In this document: piece after piece, positions 1 through 9,152 of the stretch
Layout: every line of letters starts with the position of its first letter
Numbering within the stretch: position 1 is the first letter of the stretch
Origin: Flavobacteriales bacterium
GTDB lineage: Bacteria > Bacteroidota > Bacteroidia > Flavobacteriales_F > PHOS-HE28
Reading direction: 5' to 3'
Assembly (NCBI GenBank): GCA_020635725.1
Contig: JACJZF010000002.1
Coordinates: 124,001-188,000 of the forward strand
DNA length: 64,000 nucleotides
Position numbers and translations under genes: made by a program
The notes under the pieces: model-generated
Seen by the model: the letters and a program-made list of their open reading frames with translations, nothing else
Databases searched by the model: none
Told to the model about the DNA's origin: nothing

Positions 1-2455
1 GATCCCCAGTGAGTCTGCCGATGGCATCCAGGAGTTCATCCGCCTTGAAAGGCTTGCTCACGCATGCATCCATGCCTGCATCGAGGCATTTGGAGAGGTC
101 GCTGGGGAGCACGCTGGCAGTGAGCGCGATGATGGGCACCTGAGCCCGCGGTCCCTCCAGCGCGCGGATCCGCCGGGTGGCCGCCATGCCATCGAGCTCG
201 GGCATCTGCACGTCCATCAATATCATGGCGATATCGCCATCCTCATCGGCTTCCATCTGCTCGACCGCCCGTCTCCCATCGCGAACCACTACGCTCGTGC
301 AGCTCGGGTAGTACTTGCGCAAGGTCTCGGTGGTGACCAGCGCGTTCATCTCGTTGTCCTCTGCCACCAGGATGGTCCGTCCGGCGAGTGAGGCGTCCGT
401 GGCGGCGCTCCGGCGTTGTTCGATGAAAGCGGGTGCTGCGCAGGACGGCAGTGGCAACTCAACAAAGAAGCGCGCACCGGCGCCGGATTCGCTCTCCACG
501 CGGATCGAACCGTGGTGCAGGTCGACCAGTTCCTTGACGATGGCCAGGCCGAGTCCTGTGCCGCCGTAGCGCCGTTGATCGGCGATATCCACTTGGGTGA
601 AGCGCTCGAAGATGCTCGCGAGCTTCTCCTTGGGAATGCCGATGCCCGTGTCGGAGACCGTGAAGCGGATCGCACCGGGGCCTTGATCGACCACGATTTT
701 GACCTGTCCTCCCTGCGTGAATTTGAGCGCATTGCCCACGAGGTTGAGCAGGATCTGCAGCACGCGTGCGCTATCGCCGAGCACCCAGCGCGGGACGCCA
801 TCGCCCACGCGCACGAGCAGTTCATCGGATTGCTCAACGGCCCGGTGATGAAGGATCTCCTCGCAGAGCCCGATGGTACGGTGCAGGTCGAAAGGCGCAG
901 AGTCCAATCGGAGGCGGCCTGCCTCGATGCGGCTCAGGTCCAGCACGTCGTTGATGATGGCGAGCAGGTTGTCGCCCGCTTCGCGGATGCTGGTGAGGTA
1001 GCGGTTCGTGCGCTCATCGCGGTGCTCGTGCAGCAGGAGGCCGGTGAATCCCATGATCGCATTCAGCGGCGTGCGGATCTCGTGGCTCACATTGGCCAGG
1101 AAGCGGTCCTTGGCGCGCTCGCTCTCCTCGGCGCGCTCCTTCTGGCGCAGCACTTCCGCGTTGATGCGCGCCAGCTGCTCCGCCGCCTTGCGCTTGAGCC
1201 GGTAACGGCTGATGAAGACCACGAGCAGGGCCAGCAACACGACCACGCCGATGACGTATGCCGCGCGTTGCGCACGCAGCCTGTCGGCAGCAGCCGTGGC
1301 TTCCGCCTCGCGCGCTTTGGAGGCCTGCAGCTCCTTCTCCTTCTTCTCCGTCTCGAACCGCGCGGTGAGCTCCGCGAGCCGTTCCTGCTGCGCTGTGGCC
1401 TGTAGTGAGTCCTTCAGTGCCAGGTGCTGTTGCAGGTAGCGGTACGCGCCCGCATGATCCCCGAGCTGCGCGCGCGCATCGGCGAGCAGCTGCAGGCAAC
1501 GTGATCGCTCGTATCCTATGCCCAATTCCTCAGCGAGGCGCGCACACTCGATGAGCCTTGTCTCGCTCGCGCGAACACGGCTGTTGGCCAGGAGCATGTA
1601 GCCATGCAGGATGCCCGCGTGAAGCTTCTCGGCAGGGCTGCCCAGGCGCAGCATGACGGCATCGGACAGCGCAGCTGATCGAAGGGCCTCCTCGATGCGG
1701 CCGGCCTTCAAGGCGATCTCGGCCTTGTTGTAGAGCACGTATCCGCTGAGCACGCTGTCACCCACCTCGTTCGCAACGATTACGGCGCGGTCGTACATGT
1801 GCAACGCGGAGTCGACGCGACCGAGGCCCGAATAGGCGTTGCCCAGCGCGACGAACTCACGCGCCAGTCGCCCCGTGTTGCCGGAAGCACTGTCCAATGC
1901 GATGGATTCACGGAAATAGCGCAGCGCCTCGCGGAAGCGGTTCATGTTGTTGTACACGGAGCCCACGGCGTAGGCCCGAGCGGAACGGGGCCCGGGCTCC
2001 GGGCATCGCACCCCGGCTTTGTGCGCTTCGAGGAAGAGCTCGAGCGCTCCGGCATCATCGCGCTGGGATTGGAGGATGAGCCCTCGGATGTTCAAGGCCC
2101 GTGCACGCTGGCACGGGTCGTCCTGCGAGCGCGACAGGGCCACCGTCAACAGGCTGTCGGCCATGCCGAATTCATCCCGTTGCTCATGGATAAGGGCCAT
2201 GTCGCAGAGGGCCTCGGTCTCCAGTTCGGGCTTCTTGGCGGACCGCGCCAGGGCGATGGCGCGGTCGAGTTCCTTCAACGCCCGCGGCGCTTCGCTGCGC
2301 GGCAGGTTCGAAGCGATGTCGATGAGCAGACGGGCACGCGTGGAATCGTGCTGCGCCATCGCGAGCTGTCGTTCCAGATCAGGGATACGCTTCGGGTCCT
2401 GGGCATGCGCGATAGCATGGGCCGAGACCAGCACGATGAGCAGGAGAGCGCGCAC
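1..2455 (-). CDS. Hybrid sensor histidine kinase/response regulator with TPR sensor region (C-terminus cut)
   Basis: Two-component signalling protein whose reading frame leaves the window at base 1. From the GTG start (2455) it shows a signal peptide ending near AHAQD, a long helical TPR-like region (residues about 20-330), a coiled linker, one membrane span (bases about 1213-1275, VIGVVVLLALLVVFIS), a HisKA dimerisation domain with phospho-acceptor H458 in NVSHEIRTP, a HATPase domain with the G2 box GTGLGLAIV, and a receiver domain with phospho-acceptor D748 in ILMDVQMPELDG. The likely layout is a periplasmic TPR sensor and cytoplasmic kinase with an internal receiver. No ATG lies between the upstream in-frame stop and the signal peptide, so GTG is the best start; a -7 box sits only 3 nt before it. 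The output partner and ligand are unknown. Confidence 0.9.
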   Translation of the reverse strand, partial: MRALLLIVLVSAHAIAHAQDPKRIPDLERQLAMAQHDSTRARLLIDIASNLPRSEAPRALKELDRAIALARSAKKPELETEALCDMALIHEQRDEFGMADSLLTVALSRSQDDPCQRARALNIRGLILQSQRDDAGALELFLEAHKAGVRCPEPGPRSARAYAVGSVYNNMNRFREALRYFRESIALDSASGNTGRLAREFVALGNAYSGLGRVDSALHMYDRAVIVANEVGDSVLSGYVLYNKAEIALKAGRIEEALRSAALSDAVMLRLGSPAEKLHAGILHGYMLLANSRVRASETRLIECARLAEELGIGYERSRCLQLLADARAQLGDHAGAYRYLQQHLALKDSLQATAQQERLAELTARFETEKKEKELQASKAREAEATAAADRLRAQRAAYVIGVVVLLALLVVFISRYRLKRKAAEQLARINAEVLRQKERAEESERAKDRFLANVSHEIRTPLNAIMGFTGLLLHEHRDERTNRYLTSIREAGDNLLAIINDVLDLSRIEAGRLRLDSAPFDLHRTIGLCEEILHHRAVEQSDELLVRVGDGVPRWVLGDSARVLQILLNLVGNALKFTQGGQVKIVVDQGPGAIRFTVSDTGIGIPKEKLASIFERFTQVDIADQRRYGGTGLGLAIVKELVDLHHGSIRVESESGAGARFFVELPLPSCAAPAFIEQRRSAATDASLAGRTILVAEDNEMNALVTTETLRKYYPSCTSVVVRDGRRAVEQMEADEDGDIAMILMDVQMPELDGMAATRRIRALEGPRAQVPIIALTASVLPSDLSKCLDAGMDACVSKPFKADELLDAIGRLTGD

Positions 2456-2458
2456 GCC

Positions 2459-2466
2459 CGAAAATA
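2459..2466 (-). promoter_or_regulatory. Putative -7 promoter box of the hybrid kinase gene
   Basis: The minus strand reads TATTTTCG, a variant of the Bacteroidota -7 element TAnnTTTG, ending 3 nt before the GTG start. If real, the transcript would be nearly leaderless. Confidence 0.4.
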
Positions 2467-2628
2467 CCCGAATGCCATGATCCGATCAGCGACCGTTCGC
2501 TCAGTAAGATGCCGTTCGATCATTGAGCGGATGGTCGGCGCTCGCCGCTCGCTCATCGTTCCGCCACCTGCTAGAGAGCGCTGGACAACAGGCGCGCCGA
2601 AGCGTTCTACTTGCCCAAACGAATCGGG

Positions 2629-4740
2629 ATGCCAGCGCGTCTGCAACTGCTCCTCCTCGCCATCCTTGGCGCCGCGATCCAGATCATGGCGCAAGGCAAC
2701 GTGGGCATCAACAACCCCACGCCGCATGCCAGCGCCCTGCTCGACCTCACCAGCACGAGCAAGGGTCTGCTTCCCCCGCGAATGACCACCGCCGAGCGCG
2801 TTGCCATTGCTTCTCCCGCAACGGGCCTGCTGGTGTACGACACGACCCAGGGAGCTTTCTGCTTCTTCAATGGAAGCTTCTGGTCTCCGTTGACGGCTGG
2901 GCCGAACGGATGGTCGCTGAATGGCAACAGCGGTACCAATCCGACCCTCAACTACGTCGGAACGAATGACCTGGTGCCACTCGCTTTCAAAGTGGGTTTG
3001 GTGAATGCCGGGCGGTTGGAATTCACGAACACCTGGATGGGTTTCCAGAGCGGGAACGCGATGACCGCAGGGACGCAGAACAGCTTCTTCGGCGTGAACA
3101 GCGGCGCGGCGAATACGTCGGGGTCGAGCAACACCTTCGTTGGCCATGGTGCAGGCGCCGCCACCACCACGGCCTCCGAGAACACGTTCGTTGGTGCTAC
3201 GGCCGGTCAGTCGAACTTCCTGGGCTTCAACAATACGTTCTTAGGATCGGGCGCGGGACGTAGCAATTTCAATGGCGCCAACAACACCATGGTGGGGCGC
3301 AACGCCGGGTTCGCGAACACTAGCGGCGCCACCAACACCTTCATCGGCAATGGCGCCGGATCGGCCAACGTGAATGGCAGCTCCAACACGGTGCTCGGTT
3401 CGGGCGCCATGACCGCGAACACATCCGGTTCGTTCAATACCATGCTCGGTGCGGCCGCCGGTCAGTCGAACACCACCGCCTCGAACAACGTCTTCATCGG
3501 CAATCAGAGCGGGCAGCAGAATACCACAGGCTCCGTGAACACCTTCGTGGGCACCTCATCCGGGGCGTTCAACACCACCGGCACGGACAACACCTTCGTT
3601 GGCACATCGGCGGGCATCACCAACGTGGATGGATTGCGCAACACCTTCCTCGGCAGAAGCGCTGGACGGTTGAACGTATCGGGCAGCGACAACGTGTACA
3701 TCGGCGTGAACACCGGATACAACAGCACCGGCGATCGCAACACGTTCGTGGGGCGCAACGCCGGCGTGAATTGCACCGGTTCGGACAACACCCTGGTCGG
3801 CTACAACACCGCGGCGTTGCTCAGCACCGGGACCGGCAATACCACCTTGGGCCAGCAGGCGGCTTGGGGGTTGAGCACTGGCTCGGACAACGTGTGCATC
3901 GGCTTAGGAGCGGGCTACAACACCGGTGCAGGCGTCGACAACGTGATGGTGGGCCGCAGCGCCGGCAACAACAACACGGGTTCAAGGAACACGTACATCG
4001 GCCGTGGCAGCGGAGGCAGCCCGGCGCTGACCAACGCTTCGGCCATCGGCTACCTCGCACAGGTCACCGTGGACAACGGGTTGGTGCTGGGCGGCACAGG
4101 TCCGAACGCGGTGAACGTTGGCATCGGACTTACGGCGCCCACCTATGGTCTTCACGTATTGCGTGCGGCACCGGCGTCGGCGAGCATGGCCATCAGGAAC
4201 ACCGACGATACAGGTGTGAGCGGCGCGCATTACCTCGGTGGTGCGGGAACACTTTGCGGCGTGACCGGCTGGGCCAACCTGGCGAACGGTTACACGCCGA
4301 ATACCCTGGTGCACGGCACGCTGTTCAACGCCGCGGCCACCTTCGTCACCAATAGCACCGAGCGGGTGCGCATCGATCCAACCGGGAATGTCGGCATCGG
4401 CACATCGGCCCCTGCGAGCACACTCGAGGTGAACGGCTTCACCATGCTCGGCAGCAATGCGCCCGCTGTGAAGATGCTCGAGCTGAGCGGCACCACGGCA
4501 GCCGCTCAGAACTCGGGAACCATCGTTCCATACGGCGCGGGTGTATCGCGCGTGATCGCGGTGAATGTCCTGGTGGAATGGTCGCCAGGTGTGTGGATAC
4601 CTGCCGGCTACACGCTTGGGATCGGCACGCATTACCAGTATTCCGTCCTCCCGACAGGGGTCAGTGTGATCAACGTCGGCGGGCAATCCGCCTCCATCCT
4701 GAGCAAGCCGATTAGGATCCTGGTGGTATACGCACCATGA
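2629..4740 (+). CDS. Secreted fibre/adhesin-like protein with about 19 tandem 17-residue repeats
   Basis: A large exported protein of 703 residues. I start it at ATG 2629 rather than the upstream TTG 2611, because the signal peptide (MPARLQLLLLAILGAAIQIMAQ less its tail) begins there. After the leader comes the Bacteroidota head motif ASALLDLTSTSKGLLPPRMT. Residues about 155-460 are near-perfect 17-residue repeats of the form NTF(V/I/L)G-x-x-AG-x-x-N-x-x-G-x-x, which by pattern should fold as a beta-solenoid or trimeric-head-like shaft. A tail segment carries NVGIGTSAPASTLEVNG, typical of tail-fibre-like proteins. There is no obvious T9SS domain at the end and no Peptidase_S74 chaperone domain was recognised. 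Its stop overlaps the start of the next gene (ATGA), so the two are probably translated together. Adhesion or surface structure is an inference from repeats only. Confidence 0.8.
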   Translation: MPARLQLLLLAILGAAIQIMAQGNVGINNPTPHASALLDLTSTSKGLLPPRMTTAERVAIASPATGLLVYDTTQGAFCFFNGSFWSPLTAGPNGWSLNGNSGTNPTLNYVGTNDLVPLAFKVGLVNAGRLEFTNTWMGFQSGNAMTAGTQNSFFGVNSGAANTSGSSNTFVGHGAGAATTTASENTFVGATAGQSNFLGFNNTFLGSGAGRSNFNGANNTMVGRNAGFANTSGATNTFIGNGAGSANVNGSSNTVLGSGAMTANTSGSFNTMLGAAAGQSNTTASNNVFIGNQSGQQNTTGSVNTFVGTSSGAFNTTGTDNTFVGTSAGITNVDGLRNTFLGRSAGRLNVSGSDNVYIGVNTGYNSTGDRNTFVGRNAGVNCTGSDNTLVGYNTAALLSTGTGNTTLGQQAAWGLSTGSDNVCIGLGAGYNTGAGVDNVMVGRSAGNNNTGSRNTYIGRGSGGSPALTNASAIGYLAQVTVDNGLVLGGTGPNAVNVGIGLTAPTYGLHVLRAAPASASMAIRNTDDTGVSGAHYLGGAGTLCGVTGWANLANGYTPNTLVHGTLFNAAATFVTNSTERVRIDPTGNVGIGTSAPASTLEVNGFTMLGSNAPAVKMLELSGTTAAAQNSGTIVPYGAGVSRVIAVNVLVEWSPGVWIPAGYTLGIGTHYQYSVLPTGVSVINVGGQSASILSKPIRILVVYAP

Positions 4741-6266
4741 GGTCACGCGCCATCATAGCAGCGGTCATCATCGCGTTGCCCTGCCATGCGCAGGTGCTCA
4801 CCGACGCGGGAGCGGCCATCTCCATCGTGGCCGGTGCGCAGTTGACCGTGAAGGGTGATCTGCTTGCGAAGCCCGGCTCGCTCGTGAGCAATGGGGGCGC
4901 CGTCGATCTTACAGGTGATCTGATCAATGATTCCGGCGGCGCCCTGTTCGCTCCGGTGCCAGGAACGGTGATCCTTGACGGGGCAGCGCAATCCATCGGA
5001 GGAACCGATGTCACGGCGCTTGATGCGCTGGACCTGCAGTGCGTTACCCTCACACTGCAGCAGGACGTGATCGTGGGAGGCATGTATGCGGCGCCCGCTG
5101 GTGTGCTTCAGTTGCGCGATGCCTTGCTGGAACTGAATGCGCATCAGCTCACGATCACCAACGCCGCGGCCACGGCCATCACGCGCATCAGCGGCCAGGT
5201 GATCTCCGAGACCGATCCGCTCACTGGATATGGCAATGTGGAATGGCGGATCGGAAACGGCACAGGGCCCTATGTGCTGCCCTTCGGCGACGGAACGAGC
5301 TACCTGCCGGTCACGCTGGGTATCAGCGTGCCCGGTACAGGTGCTGGAAGCTTCGTTTTCGCTACGTATCCGACCGACCCTTTCGCCGCTCCGAACAACA
5401 GGCCGTTGCCGACTGGCCTGCCTTCGCTCGTCGACCTCTACGGGTTCGAGAACGCGCCGAATGTGCTGGACCGCTTCTGGCCGATCACCGCAGCCGGGTT
5501 CATTACGCCACCTACCGCTTCGCTCACCTTCTCGTACCGCGACAGCGAATGGAACAGCGGGAACAACCTTGTGCTGGAGAGCGCGCTCCAAGCGCAGCAT
5601 TTCGATGGCCTGGTCTGGTCGCAGCCGCCGAACGGAATCGTGAACTCCGCACTGAATACCGTGACCACCGCGCCGACAACCTCCTTCGATCTCGTGTGGG
5701 CGTTGGTGATGTCCTCTTCGCCATTACCGGTTGAGCTGCTGCTGTTCGACGCGCAAGCTGCCGGCGATGTTGTGCGATGCCGCTGGGTCACCGCTTCAGA
5801 GCGCTCGATACAGGCGTATGTGGTTGAGCGGAGCATCGATGGAGAGCGGTATGCCTTCGTTGGTGCGATCGACGGCACCGGGGATTCCAATGGTCAGCGG
5901 GAATACGAGCTGATCGACCCTGCTCCGATCGTCGGGCTCTCGTACTACCGGCTCCGGATCGCGGATGACGATGGAACGGAGCGGTTCAGTGATGTGGTTC
6001 CGATCTGGTTCGATGGGAGGGGCAATACTTCGGATTGGCGCATCTGGCCCACACCCACCGCAGGTGAAGTATATGTTTCCGGTCTGCAACCGGGTGATGG
6101 GATAGAGGTCGTGGATGCCACGGGCCGGATCGTCATAGGATACCAGTCTGCTGCGGCAGAAGTCGAACGGTTCGACCTGAGCCACCTGCCGGACGGTTAC
6201 TACGCGGTGCATATTCGCGGCCCGTTACACGAGGGTCTCATGCCGGCGCTCAAGCTCACCCCATAG
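4737..6266 (+). CDS. Secreted T9SS cargo protein
   Basis: A 509-residue exported protein starting with a clear signal peptide (RAIIAAVIIALPCHAQ). The body is beta-rich and low in recognisable motifs; the first part (residues about 20-160) repeats short Gly/Val/Asp-rich beta segments. Residues about 330-400 look like the fibronectin-like stretch (LPVELLLFDAQ ... YYRLRI) that often precedes a sorting domain in Bacteroidota. The last 75 residues contain a type A T9SS sorting domain: WRIWPTPTAGEVYV, a VVDATGRIV strand and LPDGYYAVHI. It overlaps the fibre gene by 4 nt and touches the next gene, so it is the middle of a three-gene operon. Function of the passenger is unknown. Confidence 0.8.
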   Translation: MRSRAIIAAVIIALPCHAQVLTDAGAAISIVAGAQLTVKGDLLAKPGSLVSNGGAVDLTGDLINDSGGALFAPVPGTVILDGAAQSIGGTDVTALDALDLQCVTLTLQQDVIVGGMYAAPAGVLQLRDALLELNAHQLTITNAAATAITRISGQVISETDPLTGYGNVEWRIGNGTGPYVLPFGDGTSYLPVTLGISVPGTGAGSFVFATYPTDPFAAPNNRPLPTGLPSLVDLYGFENAPNVLDRFWPITAAGFITPPTASLTFSYRDSEWNSGNNLVLESALQAQHFDGLVWSQPPNGIVNSALNTVTTAPTTSFDLVWALVMSSSPLPVELLLFDAQAAGDVVRCRWVTASERSIQAYVVERSIDGERYAFVGAIDGTGDSNGQREYELIDPAPIVGLSYYRLRIADDDGTERFSDVVPIWFDGRGNTSDWRIWPTPTAGEVYVSGLQPGDGIEVVDATGRIVIGYQSAAAEVERFDLSHLPDGYYAVHIRGPLHEGLMPALKLTP

Positions 6267-6992
6267 ATGCGCGCGATCACCTTCCCCATCCTGCTCTTCT
6301 GCACCGTGCTCTCGGCACAGACGCTCGTGTACGACTGGCCTGGCCTGGGCGAGGTCGCATGCACGGAGTGGATCGGCTGCGATGCCGGTTGCTCAGCGTG
6401 CAATGCGCCGCAGTCCACCGGCGCTGTGCTCATCGGTGCTTCGGCGGCATGGGTCGGTGTGGATGCCTGCCCGCATGCGAAGGGCGAAGGCGACAGCCAG
6501 GTGTTCACCACCGGATGGAACGCTTCCGCCTCCGAACCGATGATCGTCATCAGCTTGATCGCGCTGGAGACGTTGACGGTGGACAGCCTCATCATCGAGC
6601 ATCAAGGGATTGAAGGGGGGAGTGGTCGCATGCGTGTGCGATTTGGTATCAACCAGGGGCTTCCGGAGCAAGTCATGAAGGAAGAGGCGCTTGATGGTTC
6701 CATGCAGCGCACGGTGGTCACGGGCCTGGGCTGCATGACACCTGCCGAGGGTGGAGCGTTCGGCACAGCGCAGATCGTGCTTCAAGCCTTTGACGGCGGC
6801 GACGGCTGGTGGCTCGATCGCGTCCGGATCGTTACGAGCCCGTGCCTCGATACAGGTTTCGCTTCGATGCAGATCACGAGCAACCCACGCCAGCGCCCCA
6901 CGGTCGACTTCCTCGGACGACGCGTTGGACCGCACCCTGCGCCAGGCTTCTACCTGAACGCTGCCGGCAACAGGGTGGTAGTGGTGGAATAG
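6267..6992 (+). CDS. Secreted hypothetical protein, possible short T9SS tail
   Basis: A 241-residue protein with an N-terminal signal peptide (ITFPILLFCTVLSAQ). The early mature region is Cys-rich (CTEWIGCDAGCSACNAP). The middle looks like a beta-sandwich with acidic and glycine turns. The last about 30 residues (VDFLGRRV ... PGFYLNAAGNRVVVVE) resemble the end of a T9SS sorting domain but the usual NP-x-x-G segment is weak. The start codon follows the stop of the previous gene with no gap. I do not recognise a family; secretion together with the two upstream products is the main inference. Confidence 0.65.
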   Translation: MRAITFPILLFCTVLSAQTLVYDWPGLGEVACTEWIGCDAGCSACNAPQSTGAVLIGASAAWVGVDACPHAKGEGDSQVFTTGWNASASEPMIVISLIALETLTVDSLIIEHQGIEGGSGRMRVRFGINQGLPEQVMKEEALDGSMQRTVVTGLGCMTPAEGGAFGTAQIVLQAFDGGDGWWLDRVRIVTSPCLDTGFASMQITSNPRQRPTVDFLGRRVGPHPAPGFYLNAAGNRVVVVE

Positions 6993-6997
6993 GCCTG

Positions 6998-7735
6998 CTA
7001 CCAGCTGCCGCCCGCGCCACCACCGCCGAAGCCACCGCCGCCGAATCCGCCGAATCCGCCGCCGCCGGAACCCCCGCCGTAAGCGCCCATACCGCTGATG
7101 TACGAGTCGATACCGGATGAGCTGCTCGCTGTCTCGAAATAGGTGAGGATGGAGAACACCGCTGCGAGGTCGCTCTTCCGTGGCGATTCGGCTTTCAGCT
7201 CGTCGCGCGTGTCCTCATTCAGCAGAACCATGCCGCTGCCCAAGGATTGCACGTGCTGGAACGAACGCTCCCAGCCGCCCTCCAGCTTCCGACCGATGTC
7301 CTGCTGCACCGTGAAGAGCAGGTCGCGCGTCAATCGGCACGCCTTCCGACCGGCGGCGGTGCGCCAATGCCGCCACGCGAGCAAGCCATCGCGCTTCAGG
7401 TCCGTGAGCATCTCTTCGTACTTGAAGCGCTCGTAGTCCTTCACCTTGCGCTCCACGCGGTGACGCAGTTGGCCGAGGTTCAGCGCCTCGCCCTTCGCGA
7501 AGAAGTCGAGTGCGAACGCTTCCGCGGCCGAAGTCGTGGCATGGTCCGGGTTACGCGTCAGGAATAGGCGCCGTACCGTTCGCGGGCGGCTGCGCCCGAT
7601 CTCGGCCTCTTCGAAGTGCACGCGCAGCCCACCGGTGAAACACAGATGCTGGAAGGTGTGGTACAGCATGGTCTCGCCCGACGAGAGGATCGGGTGCCGC
7701 AGGTAGACATAGGCCTGTGGACTGAGCGCGGGCAT
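6998..7735 (-). CDS. Hypothetical cytoplasmic protein with Gly-rich tail
   Basis: A 245-residue protein without signal peptide or membrane span. Residues about 1-200 are mixed helical and charged, with a Lys/Arg-rich centre. The last about 30 residues are almost entirely glycine with Phe/Ala (FGGGGFGGGGAGGSW), a tail of the kind seen at the ends of DUF2207- and TPM-type proteins, but the rest shows no match that I recognise. It converges with the secreted operon across a 5-nt gap and diverges from the VOC gene. No function can be assigned. Confidence 0.65.
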   Translation of the reverse strand: MPALSPQAYVYLRHPILSSGETMLYHTFQHLCFTGGLRVHFEEAEIGRSRPRTVRRLFLTRNPDHATTSAAEAFALDFFAKGEALNLGQLRHRVERKVKDYERFKYEEMLTDLKRDGLLAWRHWRTAAGRKACRLTRDLLFTVQQDIGRKLEGGWERSFQHVQSLGSGMVLLNEDTRDELKAESPRKSDLAAVFSILTYFETASSSSGIDSYISGMGAYGGGSGGGGFGGFGGGGFGGGGAGGSW

Positions 7736-7769
7736 GGTGGTGAAGATCGGCAGGGGATGGGCACGACCC

Positions 7770-7777
7770 TATCTTCC
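7770..7777 (+). promoter_or_regulatory. Putative -7 box of VOC gene
   Basis: TATCTTCC ends 4 nt before ATG 7782, the same spacing class as other start-proximal boxes in this window. Confidence 0.35.
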
Positions 7778-7781
7778 TCGC

Positions 7782-8168
7782 ATGAACCCTGCCTTCAAAC
7801 CCACCGGCTACAATTCCGTCTCGCCCTACTTCATCGTTCCCGATGCGGATCATTTCATCCAGCTCATGAAGGACCTCTTCCACGCGCAGGAGCTCCGCCG
7901 CTACGACATGCCCGATGGCAGCCTCATGCACGCCGAACTGATGCTCGATGACACGGTGATCATGTTGGGGCAATCGACGGAGAAGTATCCTGCCGTGCCG
8001 ATGGTGATGCATGTGTACGTGCCGGATGTGGATGCGGCCTACATGAAGGCCCTTGCGCTGGGGTGTACGTCCATGGAAGCACCCAAACAGCGCGAAGGCG
8101 ATCCGGACCGCCGGGCTTCCTTCAAGGACTACGCGGGCAACTGGTGGAGTGTGGGCACGCAGCTGTAG
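7782..8168 (+). CDS. VOC-family (glyoxalase/PhnB-like) protein
   Basis: A 128-residue single-module vicinal-oxygen-chelate protein. The pattern fits the PhnB-like branch: SVSPYFIVPDADHFIQLMKDLF at the start (beta-alpha-beta), the central LMLDDTVIMLGQ strand, HVYVPDVDAAYMKALALG as the second repeat, and the C-terminal RRASFKDYAGNWWSVGTQL. These proteins bind small molecules or catalyse metal-dependent lyase/dioxygenase reactions; substrate cannot be told. The start is the ATG at 7782, directly after a promoter-like box; an upstream in-frame ATG at 7734 would add a non-conserved extension overlapping the divergent gene's start. Confidence 0.85.
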   Translation: MNPAFKPTGYNSVSPYFIVPDADHFIQLMKDLFHAQELRRYDMPDGSLMHAELMLDDTVIMLGQSTEKYPAVPMVMHVYVPDVDAAYMKALALGCTSMEAPKQREGDPDRRASFKDYAGNWWSVGTQL

Positions 8169-8245
8169 TGCCCTGACCAGCCTGTTCTTCGCAGTATTTA
8201 TTCGGGTCTTGCGCCGAGGCAGACCGGCACACCATCTTTGAGCGT

Positions 8246-9133
8246 ATGATAGCGAATACGATGCGCACGATCCGGACCTTGACCCTGCTCGTATCGGGTC
8301 TGCTTGCCTCAGGCATACTGGCCCAAGGCGGTGGTTGCTCCATCACCCTGCTGTCCGATTCGAGCACCGTGCGCCAGTTCTGGTGCTTGGATCCTCCGGT
8401 CGCAACGATCGAACCGGTCGTGTTCCTGGTGGAGGGTACCGGTGTTCAAGTTACGGGCCTTCCGCAAGGGGTGACCGCTGTGCTCTCGAACGACACCCTT
8501 ACCGTCTCCGGAACGATCACCACCGAAGGTCTTCATGCTCCCGAGGTCACCACGAGCGAGGGATGCGTTTACACCTATTGGCTCATGGATATGTCGTTGG
8601 TCGTCGATCCGGAGTTCTCTTGCAGTGTGGTTGGTGAGGATGTCATCCTGCACTGGCCGGGTATGAACGCACCCCTCGAATGGGGGGACGATATGATCAT
8701 TCTATGCACCACCGACGACGGTTTCTTTGACGTCTTGACCTTGTTCCTTCCAGCGCCTGACTCCGCGGTATGGAGCGGACTGCCTACGAACACGGAGCTA
8801 CATTTCGGCATGACGGGGAACGGCGCACCGTATTGTTTCCCGGGGTATTTTGAGACCAGCTGTACCATCATCACCACTGGGGTGAACGAACACGCTCAGG
8901 GCGACATGCAGGTGCGTGCAGTGCCGCATGGTGAATGGCTCGAACTTTCAGCGCCGGTCGCGCTTAGCGAAGTGCGCGTCTACGACATGGTCGGTGGCCT
9001 TATCGCAGCGCGCAAGGTGAACGCGTTCTCGGCGAGCTTGCCCATTGCATCGTTGGCTACCGGAGTGTACCTGCTTCATGTCGTGGGCGCTGATGGCCGC
9101 GTTTCCGCACAGCGCTTCGTGAAGGACCATTGA
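8246..9133 (+). CDS. T9SS cargo protein, tandem copy 1
   Basis: First of three tandem paralogues. The 295-residue product has a signal peptide (second possible ATG at 8261 gives MRTIRTLTLLVSG), then the family head GGCSITLLSDSST, beta-sandwich repeats with VEGTGVQV and LTVSGTITTEG, a conserved VGEDVILHWPGMNAPLEWG block, and paired cysteines in CFPGYFETSCTIIT. The end (LSEVRVYDMVGGLI ... TGVYLLHVVGADGRVSAQRFVK) is a T9SS type A sorting domain. The middle is closest to copy 3 while the C-terminal third is nearly identical to copy 2. A CATCTTTG sequence (8233-8240), one base off the -7 consensus, lies 5 nt before ATG 8246. Cell-surface or secreted location is expected; function unknown. Confidence 0.8.
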   Translation: MIANTMRTIRTLTLLVSGLLASGILAQGGGCSITLLSDSSTVRQFWCLDPPVATIEPVVFLVEGTGVQVTGLPQGVTAVLSNDTLTVSGTITTEGLHAPEVTTSEGCVYTYWLMDMSLVVDPEFSCSVVGEDVILHWPGMNAPLEWGDDMIILCTTDDGFFDVLTLFLPAPDSAVWSGLPTNTELHFGMTGNGAPYCFPGYFETSCTIITTGVNEHAQGDMQVRAVPHGEWLELSAPVALSEVRVYDMVGGLIAARKVNAFSASLPIASLATGVYLLHVVGADGRVSAQRFVKDH

Positions 9134-9152
9134 TAACATGCGCACCATCGGA

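Noticed and set aside
3091..4000. Regular 51-nt repeats as a possible CRISPR array
   Set aside because: The repeats are in frame throughout one open reading frame and vary mainly at the protein-tolerated positions; no spacers of unrelated sequence and no cas genes.
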